A DNA stretch of 64,000 nucleotides from Cloacimonetes bacterium UBA6097 (lineage in GTDB: Bacteria; Cloacimonadota; Cloacimonadia; Cloacimonadales; Cloacimonadaceae), in assembly GCA_002435865.1 (NCBI GenBank), contig DIWV01000002.1, positions 150,814-214,813 of the forward strand, in the 5' to 3' direction. The notes under the pieces were generated by a model, which was given only the letters and a program-made list of their open reading frames with translations, ran no database searches and was not told where the DNA came from. Of this stretch, positions 17,286 to 25,883 are shown one piece after another. The position numbers and the translations under genes were made by a program. Positions within the stretch are counted from its first letter, which is position 1; each line of letters begins with the position of its first letter.

Positions 17286-18077
17286 TTATAACAACTTTCT
17301 TTCAGTCAGTTTTTTTCTCAGGATTTCTTTCAAAAGTTTATATGTTGGCGGCGGACCAAATTCTACGGGTTCTGAATCGAAGTAAAAAGCATCAGAAAGT
17401 CCCCATTCTTCCATCACAGCTTTATCACGTGTGTTGTATTCTTCAAACAATACAGTATTGGGATATTTTGCTGCCAGTCGTTTTATTCGTTCATAAGTGA
17501 TGTTCTGATCAAGGCACCAGCCATTTACAAAGACGCTGATTTTCAGTTTATTTTCACCCGGTGTTGGAGTCTTCTTTGGTTTAATCCATTTGGGTGGAAC
17601 TGCATCATCAGCATATGTTTTCCAGACAAGTGCAGCCATCCCGTCACTGTCGATTTTCTCATATCCGTGTTTGATATACCAGGCAGCAGTCATCCAGAAT
17701 GGCATTTCCAGACCCCAGGCAACGATACCTTTTGCCCCAAGAGACTGTACATCAGCTTCTGTAGCTTCCAAAAGAGCTGTGCCAAGTCCTTTACCGGATA
17801 GGTCTCCCCTGCCTGCTTTGTGACCATGCACCCAGATACAACAGATAAAATAAAGGTCTTTACCTTCTATAATAGAATACTCTACCGGCAGATATTGTAT
17901 CATGCCTGCAATCACTCCCTCATCGTTCAAAACCAGCTTTACCCTGAGTCCTTTTTCTTTCATATCATTGAACCAAAGCTGTTTTTGATTACCTGCTTCT
18001 TTCATTTCGTCGGACCATTCTTCCAGACAGACAAAATACAACTGCTCATGTTCAGGAGTTAAATCTATTACTTTCAT
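17286..18077 (-). CDS. GNAT acetyltransferase with YoaP-like C-terminal domain
   Basis: A 263-residue cytoplasmic protein. Residues 1-150 are a GNAT N-acetyltransferase: the acetyl-CoA loop is in the GRGDLSGKGLGTALLEA stretch (about 88-104), followed by WYIKHGYEKID. Residues about 175-255 match the YoaP-like thioredoxin-fold tail (KISVFVNGWCLDQNITYERI, GPPPTYKLLKEIL), known from Bacillus YoaP and relatives. Start is set by GGAGGTCAGC before ATG. Its substrate cannot be told from sequence. It is transcribed away from the cyclophilin gene, with the 11-bp array B in the shared upstream gap. Confidence 0.85.
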   Translation of the reverse strand: MKVIDLTPEHEQLYFVCLEEWSDEMKEAGNQKQLWFNDMKEKGLRVKLVLNDEGVIAGMIQYLPVEYSIIEGKDLYFICCIWVHGHKAGRGDLSGKGLGTALLEATEADVQSLGAKGIVAWGLEMPFWMTAAWYIKHGYEKIDSDGMAALVWKTYADDAVPPKWIKPKKTPTPGENKLKISVFVNGWCLDQNITYERIKRLAAKYPNTVLFEEYNTRDKAVMEEWGLSDAFYFDSEPVEFGPPPTYKLLKEILRKKLTERKLL

Positions 18078-18270
18078 GCTGACCTCCAGATCGGATTCAA
18101 TAAATTATTTAGAATAGCCTGCCTGTCAAGGTTTATCATTCCTAATATTGAACCATCTGTGATAATGAATAGTGTGTAGTCCTGTGTACTTATTCTCTCT
18201 TCATTTCTAATCCGGAAAGCAAATAAATGTTGAAATGACTCTCTTTTTCCCCTTGGATGTTCCTTAGGAT

Positions 18271-18370
18271 TTTCAGTATATCTGCAGTATAGTTTCTGTA
18301 TACTTGCAGTATAGTTTCTGTATACTTGGATACAGAAACTATACATTAAATATACTGCAAATACACAATT
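18271..18370. repeat. 11-bp tandem array B (GCAGTATAG/TTCTGTATAC type)
   Basis: Anchors CAGTATA/CTGTATA fall at 18274, 18285, 18296, 18307 and 18318, exactly 11 bp apart. After a 6-base loop (ACTTGG) the inverse units TACAGAAACTA, TACATTAAATA and TACTGCAAATA follow in the same 11-bp register. 18309-18323 and 18330-18344 form a perfect 15-bp stem (GTATAGTTTCTGTAT). Arrays at 28481 and 52485 share the unit. It lies between divergent genes, about 150 bp upstream of the cyclophilin start. Confidence 0.85.
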
Positions 18371-18523
18371 GATTTATTGAAGTAAAAAAGCACAAAAAAA
18401 GCATTTAAGTAGGACTAAATTAGCTAAGAAAAATAAAGTATTTGCATAAAATTGTGAGGGTAAATATATTGGTTTATGTATATAATGAAGATACTGAAGT
18501 ATAAATAATATCAAGGAGATAAG

Positions 18524-19354
18524 ATGTTTACAAAAAAGAAAGTAGTCTTCTTACTGGTTATAATAGTAGCTCTTGGAGCACTTCTGTTTGCCGAAGAAGC
18601 AAAGAAAAAGGATGTTAATGATATGTCAAACCTGATGAACAAAAAAGTCAATGTTGTAATGAAAACAAATCAAGGCACGATTGAGCTTGAACTCTGGCCC
18701 GATATGGCTCCGGAAACCGTAAAGAACTTCACTAAACTCAGTAAAGACGCCTTCTATGAGAAGACTTATTTCCACAGGGTAATTCCTGATTTTATGATTC
18801 AGGGCGGAGATCCCAATACCAAGGATTCAACACGAGCAAACGACGGACAGGGCGGTCCCGGATACCAATTTGAAGATGAGTGTTATATTGATGGTGAGCC
18901 AATAACCGGTAATATCGATACTGATGAAATGGCATTCAAGGTCTGGACTGAAGTTATCATGCCATATATGCAAAGCACAGAAAATCCTAATCCAGTCATC
19001 CAAGCGATTGTCGATTCCGTACAGATTAAGCAAAGTGGTGAACCCATTATGGAGAAAACTATTGGATTTTTCACCGATGCAACAGGAATTCAATTGAAGG
19101 AAAAAACCCTGAAGCATAGCGTTGACTACGGTACAATCTGCATGGCAAACAGCGGTCCCAATACAAATGGCTCGCAGTTCTTTATCGTTACCAAGAAAGA
19201 CGGAGCTGCCTGGTTGGCTGGCAAACATACAGTCTTTGGACAAGTAACCAAGGGAATGGACATTGTCCATAAAATAGAAGCCCTTCCCCGTGATAAATCA
19301 GATAATCCACTGGTGGAGAACCAGGCAATAATTCAAAAAATAACTATTAAATAA
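18524..19354 (+). CDS. Exported cyclophilin-type peptidyl-prolyl isomerase
   Basis: A 276-residue cyclophilin that isomerises X-Pro bonds, probably in the periplasm given the N-terminal hydrophobic signal (VVFLLVIIVALGALLFAEE). Family motifs: FHRVIPDFMIQGGD (83-96, catalytic Arg85), GYQFEDE, MANSGPNTNGSQFFI (207-221) and GKHTVFGQV (233-241). Between FEDECYID and HSVDYGTI there is an extra segment of nearly 80 residues (about 121-198) with acidic, Pro-containing sequence, so the protein is much longer than the usual 165-residue fold. AAGGAGATAAG precedes the ATG. A 19375-19407 hairpin follows the stop. Confidence 0.92.
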   Translation: MFTKKKVVFLLVIIVALGALLFAEEAKKKDVNDMSNLMNKKVNVVMKTNQGTIELELWPDMAPETVKNFTKLSKDAFYEKTYFHRVIPDFMIQGGDPNTKDSTRANDGQGGPGYQFEDECYIDGEPITGNIDTDEMAFKVWTEVIMPYMQSTENPNPVIQAIVDSVQIKQSGEPIMEKTIGFFTDATGIQLKEKTLKHSVDYGTICMANSGPNTNGSQFFIVTKKDGAAWLAGKHTVFGQVTKGMDIVHKIEALPRDKSDNPLVENQAIIQKITIK

Positions 19355-19374
19355 TATTCCATTAACCCTGTTCC

Positions 19375-19407
19375 ATATACCATTCCTGCTTGGCGGGAAT
19401 GGTATAT
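19375..19407. terminator. 12-bp stem hairpin after cyclophilin gene
   Basis: ATATACCATTCC and GGAATGGTATAT flank a 9-base loop, starting 21 bp after the cyclophilin stop and just before the next gene's ribosome binding site. There is only a short TTTAT run afterwards, so it may be an attenuating or mRNA-end hairpin and not a strong intrinsic terminator. Confidence 0.45.
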
Positions 19408-19424
19408 TTATCTATGAGGTGGTA

Positions 19425-19634
19425 ATGAAAGCTATTTACACTTTTGAAGATGAACACACCGGTAAAGTCTATGTTCTGATTCCAAAAATACGTGAAATCT
19501 CTACCGCTTTAGGTAGTATTGTAATTACATATGATAATGGTGATAAAAAGACTTTTGACGTACCAAACCTAAAACAAACGATGGACCATTTGCTTATATC
19601 CATTGAAGCTTATTACGCTGATTTGAGAAAGTAA
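19425..19634 (+). CDS. Small hypothetical protein
   Basis: A 69-residue protein that I do not recognise. It begins MKAIYTFEDEHTGKVYVLIP; the ATG at 19425 is chosen because GAGGTGG (19416-19422) precedes it at normal spacing. A GTG two codons upstream is in frame but lies inside that site. The sequence is soluble, with predicted beta strands (KVYVLIPKIREI, SIVITYDNGDKKTF) and a C-terminal helix. It is between the cyclophilin and MscS genes on the same strand. Confidence 0.65.
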   Translation: MKAIYTFEDEHTGKVYVLIPKIREISTALGSIVITYDNGDKKTFDVPNLKQTMDHLLISIEAYYADLRK

Positions 19635-19690
19635 AGCTCTTTTTTTTCAAACAACTAATAATTCAACTTTAAAGAAGAGAGGTTTTGAGC

Positions 19691-20554
19691 ATGAGTACTC
19701 CCCTATTTGACCTTCATCAATTTTGGGTTAATATTGTAACACCTGAAAAAATCGCATTATATGTAAAAATCCTGTTGATTCTTTTTATCGGAATACCTCT
19801 GGTAGGATTCATTAAACGCCTGACGGGAAGACTGATCAAGGATAAATTTTCGCTGCAGTCAGAGATGCTGATAAAGAGATTTGTCTATTACATCGGGATG
19901 ATGATTATCTTTATCAGCGTTCTGAATGAAATGGGATTCAAGCTGTCTGCACTGTTAGGTGCTGCAGGTGTTTTAGGTGTAGCAATCGGATTTGCTTCCC
20001 AAACCAGCTTTTCCAACATTATCAGCGGTATCTTTCTTATTTCAGAAAAGCCTTTTACTGTAGGTGATATCATCCAGATTGGCGACACTGTCGGATACAT
20101 TATATCAATAGATTTGCTCTCTATCAAAGTACGCACCTTTGATTACAGGTTTGTGAGAGTCCCTAATGAAAATATGATTAAGGCCGAAATTGTTAACCTC
20201 ACAAGGTTTGACACCCGTAGGGTAAATATTAATATCTCCGTGGCTTATAAAGTTGACCTTAATAAAGTATTCACTATCCTGAAAGATGTTGCAGCTAAGG
20301 AACCTATGGCTATGAAAGAGCCGGAACCGGTTATTTTCATTGATAAGTTTGGGAATTCAGGCATTGATATTATGTTTGGGGTTTGGGGCAATACAGAAAA
20401 TTTCGTTGAACTTAAAAATGCTTTGTATATGAAAGTAAAGGAACGTTTTGAAGCTGAAGATATTGAGATTCCTTACCCTCATATAAAAGTAGCCAACACT
20501 GAAGATTCCCTCATTCCGGTTGGAGTTCAGATGAGGAGTAAAGCAGAAGCTTGA
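19691..20554 (+). CDS. MscS-family mechanosensitive ion channel
   Basis: A 287-residue small-conductance mechanosensitive channel that opens on hypo-osmotic shock. It has three membrane segments (about 23-41, 63-80, 86-110); the pore helix TM3 is LLGAAGVLGVAIGFASQTSFSNI, rich in the Ala/Gly pattern typical of MscS. The beta domain has KPFTVGDIIQIGD and RVPNEN, and the C-terminal domain ends near EIPYPHIKV. Start ATG 19691 follows AGAGAGG; an in-frame TTG two codons before is not used in my model. The gene ends one base before the HAD phosphatase start, so translation may be coupled. Confidence 0.93.
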   Translation: MSTPLFDLHQFWVNIVTPEKIALYVKILLILFIGIPLVGFIKRLTGRLIKDKFSLQSEMLIKRFVYYIGMMIIFISVLNEMGFKLSALLGAAGVLGVAIGFASQTSFSNIISGIFLISEKPFTVGDIIQIGDTVGYIISIDLLSIKVRTFDYRFVRVPNENMIKAEIVNLTRFDTRRVNINISVAYKVDLNKVFTILKDVAAKEPMAMKEPEPVIFIDKFGNSGIDIMFGVWGNTENFVELKNALYMKVKERFEAEDIEIPYPHIKVANTEDSLIPVGVQMRSKAEA

Positions 20555-20555
20555 A

Positions 20556-21233
20556 ATGCAGATAATAAAAGGCATAATATTTGATCTGGACGGCACTTTA
20601 CTCTATACCCTGGATGATATTGCAGATGCAGAAAACAGTGCCCGGGCAGAATTAAATCTTCCTCCCTTACCTGTTGAGGACTATCGCTGGATTGTAGGCG
20701 GTGGAGCAGATGACCTGGCAAGGAAACTATTGCCTGAAAACAGGCAGTCAAACGAAGATATCATTAAATTCGTAGAGCGGTTCCGCTATTATTATCACCT
20801 GAACTGGCATCACAAGACAAAACTCTATCCCGGCATCTCAGAATTAATCAAATTCCTGCGGGATAAGCAATATCCTCTAGCAATACTGTCCAATAAACCT
20901 GAAGAATTTGCCCTGAAAATAGTTGACTACTACTTCCCTGACTGGCAGGGAATAAGCAAGCCTAAGACATTCACTCATGTTATAGGACAGAGAAAAGGCT
21001 GTAAGATAAAACCTGACCCGGCAGCAGCACTTGAAATTGCAACTGAATGGAATATAAGCCCGGAATTTATTGGACTGGTTGGCGACTCTGATATTGATAT
21101 AATCACCGCTCATAATGCAGGAATGATATCTGTAGGTGCCGAATGGGGATTTAGAGGAAGTGATGAACTGGCAGCTAATAATGCACATATCCTGTTAACA
21201 TCCCCTCTGGATTTAATCAAATACTTAGATTAG
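20556..21233 (+). CDS. HAD-family phosphatase, phosphoglycolate phosphatase-like
   Basis: A 225-residue haloacid-dehalogenase hydrolase. Motif I is FDLDGTLL (Asp10 nucleophile, Asp12), motif II is LSNKP, motif III Lys lies near GCKIKPDP, and motif IV is GDSDIDI. A helical cap follows motif I as in subfamily IA (Gph/PGMB type), with GGGADDLARKLL. The exact substrate (phosphoglycolate or a sugar phosphate) cannot be fixed. It starts one base after the MscS stop and is followed by the YjbQ gene 9 bp downstream, which suggests an operon of MscS, HAD, YjbQ and the next membrane protein. Confidence 0.88.
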   Translation: MQIIKGIIFDLDGTLLYTLDDIADAENSARAELNLPPLPVEDYRWIVGGGADDLARKLLPENRQSNEDIIKFVERFRYYYHLNWHHKTKLYPGISELIKFLRDKQYPLAILSNKPEEFALKIVDYYFPDWQGISKPKTFTHVIGQRKGCKIKPDPAAALEIATEWNISPEFIGLVGDSDIDIITAHNAGMISVGAEWGFRGSDELAANNAHILLTSPLDLIKYLD

Positions 21234-21242
21234 GATTAGAGT

Positions 21243-21659
21243 ATGAAAAGCTATCGTAAAGAGTTATGGTTTAACACAAGTAACCGCAGGGAGTATATAA
21301 ATATTACTCCTCAGGTTGATGAATGTCTCAGGGAAAGCGGCATCAGGGAAGGTCTCTGCCTGGTTAATCCCATGCATATCACTGCAAGTGTGTTCATTAA
21401 TGACAATGAACATGGATTACATCAGGATTTTGAAAAATGGCTGGAAAAACTGGCACCGGAGCTTCCCCATTCGCAATATGCTCATAACGGCTTTGAAGAT
21501 AATGCGGATGCTCATTTAAAAAGACAGGTGATGGGCAGAGAAGTTGTGGTAGCAGTTACCAACGGTAAATTGGATTTTGGTACATGGGAACAAATATTCT
21601 ATGGTGAATTTGATGGGAAAAGACGCAAACGTGTGTTGGTAAAGATAATTGGTGATTAG
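21243..21659 (+). CDS. YjbQ / UPF0047 family protein
   Basis: A 138-residue protein of the UPF0047 (YjbQ) family, for which weak thiamine-phosphate synthase activity has been reported in E. coli YjbQ but a physiological role is unclear. Signature parts: LCLVNPMHITASVFINDNE, the HNGFEDNADAHLKRQVMG segment with conserved Asp/His, and TWEQIFYGEFDG near the C-terminus. Cytoplasmic, full length. It has 9 bp to the preceding HAD gene and 25 bp to the next gene. Confidence 0.9.
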   Translation: MKSYRKELWFNTSNRREYINITPQVDECLRESGIREGLCLVNPMHITASVFINDNEHGLHQDFEKWLEKLAPELPHSQYAHNGFEDNADAHLKRQVMGREVVVAVTNGKLDFGTWEQIFYGEFDGKRRKRVLVKIIGD

Positions 21660-21684
21660 GTTTTAAATACCGGACAGAATATTA

Positions 21685-22329
21685 ATGGCAAACAAAGTCT
21701 TAGTAATTTCGGGGATTAGTGCAGTTCTTTTTATAGGTTATCTAATATATAATTCTGTAACTGAACCTGTTTTCCGGCAAAGCGATACTTCTATAGATAT
21801 AGCAGATGATCCGGCACAAAAAACGCTTAAAGATGTTACTTTAGCTCCGATGCAGCTCGGAAGTTCCAGGTTTTTCTTCGATGTTAAAGCTTCTTATACG
21901 CTTAAAGGTATGCTGGTTAGTAAAAGAAGATATTCCAGGGGATTTATGAGCAGACTTTCACCCTATGATTATGCAATCATCTGGGGTAAGACTATTGATA
22001 TGCTGCCACATTTAAGATTCACTCAGACTTACAGGTACTGCCTGTATAATTACAAACTATCCACTCCTGTAGATCCTAAGTATGTTCAGTCACATATGTC
22101 AAATAATCATATGATTCCATCCACCCAAAATATCCGCAAAGCTCTTAAATATGCAAAGAAAGGTGATTTGGTAGAGATAGAAGGATATCTGGTGTATGTA
22201 ACTGCTACCTCAAAGAATAAAGGGACAAGCAATTGGAATTCAAGCTTAATAAGGGAAGACGATGGTAATGGAGCCTGCGAAGTTATTTATATAACTAAGC
22301 TTCGAATCAAAGACAAGATTTATGAATAG
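21685..22329 (+). CDS. Hypothetical membrane-anchored protein
   Basis: A 214-residue protein of no family I can name. An N-terminal transmembrane anchor (VLVISGISAVLFIGYLIYN, 5-23) is followed by an extracytoplasmic domain with YDYAIIWGK, LRFTQTYRYCLYNYK and a C-terminal strand set KKGDLVEIEGYLVYV and CEVIYITKLRI that looks OB-fold-like. It is last in the MscS-HAD-YjbQ run and faces the convergent TPR-SUMF1 gene 10 bp away. Confidence 0.6.
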   Translation: MANKVLVISGISAVLFIGYLIYNSVTEPVFRQSDTSIDIADDPAQKTLKDVTLAPMQLGSSRFFFDVKASYTLKGMLVSKRRYSRGFMSRLSPYDYAIIWGKTIDMLPHLRFTQTYRYCLYNYKLSTPVDPKYVQSHMSNNHMIPSTQNIRKALKYAKKGDLVEIEGYLVYVTATSKNKGTSNWNSSLIREDDGNGACEVIYITKLRIKDKIYE

Positions 22330-22339
22330 TTAACTAAAG

Positions 22340-24313
22340 CTATTTCTTAAAATATCCCCTTACAATTCGAACGCCGATACTTGTATACTTGCCTGTAGCA
22401 TTTTCTTTTCCTCTGCCGGCAACGCGCTCATAGTTTCTGCTGTCAGCCCAGGAACCACCTCTCAATACTCTGTATGAACCGTTTTCTGCACCTTTGGGAT
22501 TTGCCTGTGGTTCACTGCTATAAGCATCATACCAGTCCCAGCACCATTCCCAAACATTACCGCTCATATCATACAATCCAAGTTCATTGGGTTTCTTTTG
22601 TCCTACATTTTGTGTTTTATATCCTGAATTGTCTTTATGCCAGGCAACATCATACTCGTTATCACTACCCGAAAAATTATAAAAATTGCTGTTTAAGCCA
22701 CCCTTGGCAGCGAATTCCCATTCCGCTTCAGTAGGCAGCCTGTATCCATCAGCTTCCCAATTGCAGGTTACTGTCCACTTCATACTATCGTTTTTGTTAA
22801 CATTGTTAGGATCTGGATTATTTTTATCAATTGTATAACAGGGTGTGAATCCTGCCAATAAACTTAGGTTATTGCAGAATTCGATGCATTCATACCAGCT
22901 TATATGTTCCACCGGTAAATCAAATCCGTGGAAATTGGAAGGATTGCTTTCTGTAGCAAGGTTCCAGATTTTTTGAGTTACTTGTATTTTACTGATTAAA
23001 AATGAGTTCAGTTCAACTTCATGAATAGGTTTTTCGTCGCTTCTGCCCACACTGTTAGTATCTCCCATACTGAATTTACTGCCCTCAACAAGGACCATAT
23101 CGTATTCTGCCAATACCTTGCCTGTGAAGAACATAAATATATCCCGGAAGATATCGATTTCATACTTGTTTTTCTTCTTTTTCTCAACTAACCGGTTCTT
23201 TGTGATAAATTTAGTTTCTTCTTTCCGTAACCAATTCCCGGGTTTTACAACAACTCTTTCACGATAAGGTTCCATTACTTTAACCGTAACATCATGCTCA
23301 AACTTCAGCTTTTCTATAGCTTTGCTCATAAAGACAGGTTTGATTTTAAAGTTATTCCATTCTTTTTCAGCATTACTCAGCTCCAGCAAAGGTTTTTCTG
23401 TGGAGAATCTATCTACTATTTCCTGTAACTCGGAAGGTACCTTGTGAGCTTTCATTGCGTTCATATCATCGGAAATTCTTTTTGACAGGTTAGCAAATTT
23501 TTCGCTTTTAATACTTGATAAGCAATCTCTCAATTCACTTTCATAAACCTGGAAGTCACCATCACCGGCTGCTTTCAAAGCATAAAAACCATGTTTGTTG
23601 ATTACATTGTTTAATAAATGTATTGCAGGTTCAATTTGTTTTGCTGCCATATTATACTTCGCCAGCATAAAATATGCTTCAGTCAGATTTTGATTCATTT
23701 CAACAGCTTTACCTGCGAATGATATAGCTTCGTCAAACTTCCCCTGACAATAATTCGCCCAGCTTATGCACAAGTATGCTAAAGCTGTGTCGGAAGGGAA
23801 ATCTGTATGTGCAAAAGCAACCACATGTTTAAATGATTCCTCAGCTTTTTTCAGATCGACAGCTTTGAGATTACAATCATAAAATCCCAATCTGATAATT
23901 CCCTGTAGTTGGTAAAAGCGCCATTCAGACTTAAATCCCGAAGAAGTCTGGTTTCCATAAACTGCTTTCTCAATTTCTTCCAAAGCCGTCGTATCGTCTT
24001 CTCTAGAAAATGCTTCGCGTGCTTTATCAAAGTGGTTGAAAGCTAAAGTTTGTTCAGGTGAATCAGTAGAGTGAACTAACAAACTTAGCTTCTCATTCAT
24101 ATGCCCCATTCTGGCTATTCTGTTTGTTAGACCCCAATGAAAGGTATGGTGCATTTCCGGGTATGCTTCTAATGATTCCTGGGGAATATAAGATAAGGCG
24201 ACCTTATCAGATGCTTCAGTTAATGAATGCTCAAGGATATTTAATCCATTTTGTTCGAGGGTGTTTTGGTCTGCTATCAGTTCAAGTGTTTGTTTTGAAA
24301 CTTCAATTAACAT
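22340..24313 (-). CDS. TPR protein with C-terminal SUMF1 (FGE-like) domain
   Basis: A 657-residue protein without signal peptide or membrane helix. Residues about 95-255 form TPR-like helical repeats (AVDLKKAEESFKHVV, FDEAISFAGKAVEMN, EAYFMLAKYNMAAKQ). A linker follows, and residues about 400-657 are a SUMF1-type domain: MVLVEGSKFSMGD, PVEHISWYECIEFCN, YRLPTEAEWEFAAKGG, GLYDMSGNVWEWCWDWY. TPR-SUMF1 fusions often act as interaction modules. The annotated ATG has no good ribosome binding site, while about 35 in-frame coding-like codons lie upstream without a start codon; an AAGGAG sits at 24414-24419. The N-terminus may therefore be incomplete. Confidence 0.75.
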   Translation of the reverse strand: MLIEVSKQTLELIADQNTLEQNGLNILEHSLTEASDKVALSYIPQESLEAYPEMHHTFHWGLTNRIARMGHMNEKLSLLVHSTDSPEQTLAFNHFDKAREAFSREDDTTALEEIEKAVYGNQTSSGFKSEWRFYQLQGIIRLGFYDCNLKAVDLKKAEESFKHVVAFAHTDFPSDTALAYLCISWANYCQGKFDEAISFAGKAVEMNQNLTEAYFMLAKYNMAAKQIEPAIHLLNNVINKHGFYALKAAGDGDFQVYESELRDCLSSIKSEKFANLSKRISDDMNAMKAHKVPSELQEIVDRFSTEKPLLELSNAEKEWNNFKIKPVFMSKAIEKLKFEHDVTVKVMEPYRERVVVKPGNWLRKEETKFITKNRLVEKKKKNKYEIDIFRDIFMFFTGKVLAEYDMVLVEGSKFSMGDTNSVGRSDEKPIHEVELNSFLISKIQVTQKIWNLATESNPSNFHGFDLPVEHISWYECIEFCNNLSLLAGFTPCYTIDKNNPDPNNVNKNDSMKWTVTCNWEADGYRLPTEAEWEFAAKGGLNSNFYNFSGSDNEYDVAWHKDNSGYKTQNVGQKKPNELGLYDMSGNVWEWCWDWYDAYSSEPQANPKGAENGSYRVLRGGSWADSRNYERVAGRGKENATGKYTSIGVRIVRGYFKK

Positions 24314-24473
24314 CTGCGGATTGGCTTTATTATCAGTTTTGATATACTTCTTATCTTTCAGGTAATCAAGATAAGAATATCCTGAGTCATATACATAATA
24401 AGACGTAAGACAACTCCTTATAAATAATGTGTTTAACTAAAAGCCTGTTAAGTATAAAATACTAGAAAGGCTA

Positions 24474-24935
24474 TTAAAACCTATACTCCATCCGGAGTAA
24501 TTTATCTTCAAATTTTATTTTAATTCTATTCTTTTCAGCGTTATAATTGTACAAATGAGCATCTACAAAAGCATCTGCTACTGAAAGCACTAATACTGTC
24601 CCTATCCACCAGTAGTCACTTCTCAAGTCATCTTTATAGCTGTCTCTTTTAACTTTGTAAAAAAGAAAATCTGCCTGACTTGAATTATCCATTAAATCCT
24701 GATATTTATTCACTTTGTCATTATCATTAACGGCATTAGCTATTAAAAAAGCCTGCAATCCAATAACAGCAGCAGCCTTGATGTATGCGTGATTGTATAT
24801 TTGTCCCCCGCCTGGAAGTACAGCAGAATATAGCATTGCCCTGATTGGACTTTTTGTGTATTCCAGGGCTTCAACTTTCGTGTTAAACAACAAAGCTCCG
24901 GTTATGAGTAAAATCAGTATCAGGACTTTATTCAT
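24474..24935 (-). CDS. DUF5683-like membrane protein
   Basis: A 153-residue protein with signal-like N-terminus (VLILILLITGALLF) and the motif SAVLPGGGQIYN at about 37-48, typical of DUF5683/TM2-type proteins of the FCB group, followed by two hydrophobic helices (AAAVIGLQAFLIANAV and YWWIGTVLVLSVADAFVDAHL). Function unknown, envelope location inferred. The ATG overlaps the stop codon of the upstream 313-residue gene by four bases (ATGA), so translational coupling is likely. Confidence 0.75.
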   Translation of the reverse strand: MNKVLILILLITGALLFNTKVEALEYTKSPIRAMLYSAVLPGGGQIYNHAYIKAAAVIGLQAFLIANAVNDNDKVNKYQDLMDNSSQADFLFYKVKRDSYKDDLRSDYWWIGTVLVLSVADAFVDAHLYNYNAEKNRIKIKFEDKLLRMEYRF

Positions 24936-25873
24936 CCGCTTAACCTTTCCTTTAGGGATAAAAGAAACAAGGGAATTAAAATCTCGTGATGTCCGACAAA
25001 GTAATATCCTTTGCCGTTATTTAAAACAGGTCTTTGCACAATATTAACCATTGGCCTGTACTGCATATTCATATCAAATACTGCTGTTGTAAATCTCTTT
25101 AGTGGATTACCGAGATTCCTGACTACAGAGACAGCTTTAAGAAAGACTTCAGGAATAATTACACTGGAACCAAAATTTATAAATACTCCACCATCATTAA
25201 GGTCAACCAGTTTTTGGCAGAAAATGCGGAAATCCCTTAAACTTGTATCGCCAATTGCTGCACCATCAGCAGATGGATGCTGGTGAATGATATCTGTTCC
25301 CAAAGCTACATGCACTGTGCAGGCAATCCCGGCTTCAAATGCCTTCGCCAAAAGTGAAAGTTCCTTGTGTGGTGCAGTTTCTGACAGTGCTTTGCCGATT
25401 GCTTCACCTAAACCTGATTGTTTTGCCTGAGCTTCTTTTATGATATAATTTATTCCGTCTGCTGTATCAGAAGCCATACCAAAAGAACCATCTTCCAGAG
25501 CAGTTGCCACATCTTCAGAAGTCTTGCCGAACATGGCAATCTCATAGTCATGAATAATGACAGAGCCATTTACAGCTATGCCTTTTACTACTCCAAGCTC
25601 AATCATTTCGATAATCAGAGGAGACAATCCGCATTTGATGACATGTCCGCCTAAACCGAGATAAACAGGTTTTCCTCTATTATGTGCATTAACACAGGCA
25701 TTGATTAGTTCATTAAGTTCTTTGGCTTTGAGAATATCAGGTACAACAGCCCAGAAGTCAGCTAATCCTTTTTTACCTGATTTGGCAAACAGAGAGCTGT
25801 CGACATTACTCAGCCTGTCTTTGGTTTTATATGTTTTCAGATTGGTAAGATCAATTTCGCGAAACTTACTCAT
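24932..25873 (-). CDS. Conserved hypothetical, deoxyhypusine-synthase-like
   Basis: A 313-residue cytoplasmic protein. It contains VYLGLGGHVIKCGLSPLI (about 71-88), GIAVNGSVIIHDYEIAMFG and SEDVATALEDGSFGMA, and later VHVALGTDIIHQHPSADG. These recall a bacterial protein group loosely related to deoxyhypusine synthase (Rossmann-type, NAD-binding), but I am not certain of the family and no substrate can be given. It overlaps the DUF5683 gene by four bases and follows the queH gene by 10 bp, so PAS, queH, this gene and the DUF5683 gene form one compact minus-strand operon. Confidence 0.5.
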   Translation of the reverse strand: MSKFREIDLTNLKTYKTKDRLSNVDSSLFAKSGKKGLADFWAVVPDILKAKELNELINACVNAHNRGKPVYLGLGGHVIKCGLSPLIIEMIELGVVKGIAVNGSVIIHDYEIAMFGKTSEDVATALEDGSFGMASDTADGINYIIKEAQAKQSGLGEAIGKALSETAPHKELSLLAKAFEAGIACTVHVALGTDIIHQHPSADGAAIGDTSLRDFRIFCQKLVDLNDGGVFINFGSSVIIPEVFLKAVSVVRNLGNPLKRFTTAVFDMNMQYRPMVNIVQRPVLNNGKGYYFVGHHEILIPLFLLSLKERLSG

Positions 25874-25883
25874 AACTTCGTGT

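Noticed and set aside
18074..18346. 90-residue open frame upstream of the GNAT gene
   Set aside because: Its N-terminal half is the translation of the 11-bp array, and the 11-bp period changes frame at every unit.
18271..18370. Possible CRISPR array at the 11-bp repeats
   Set aside because: Units are only 11 bp, directly adjacent with no unique spacers, and run in both orientations; no cas gene is in the window.
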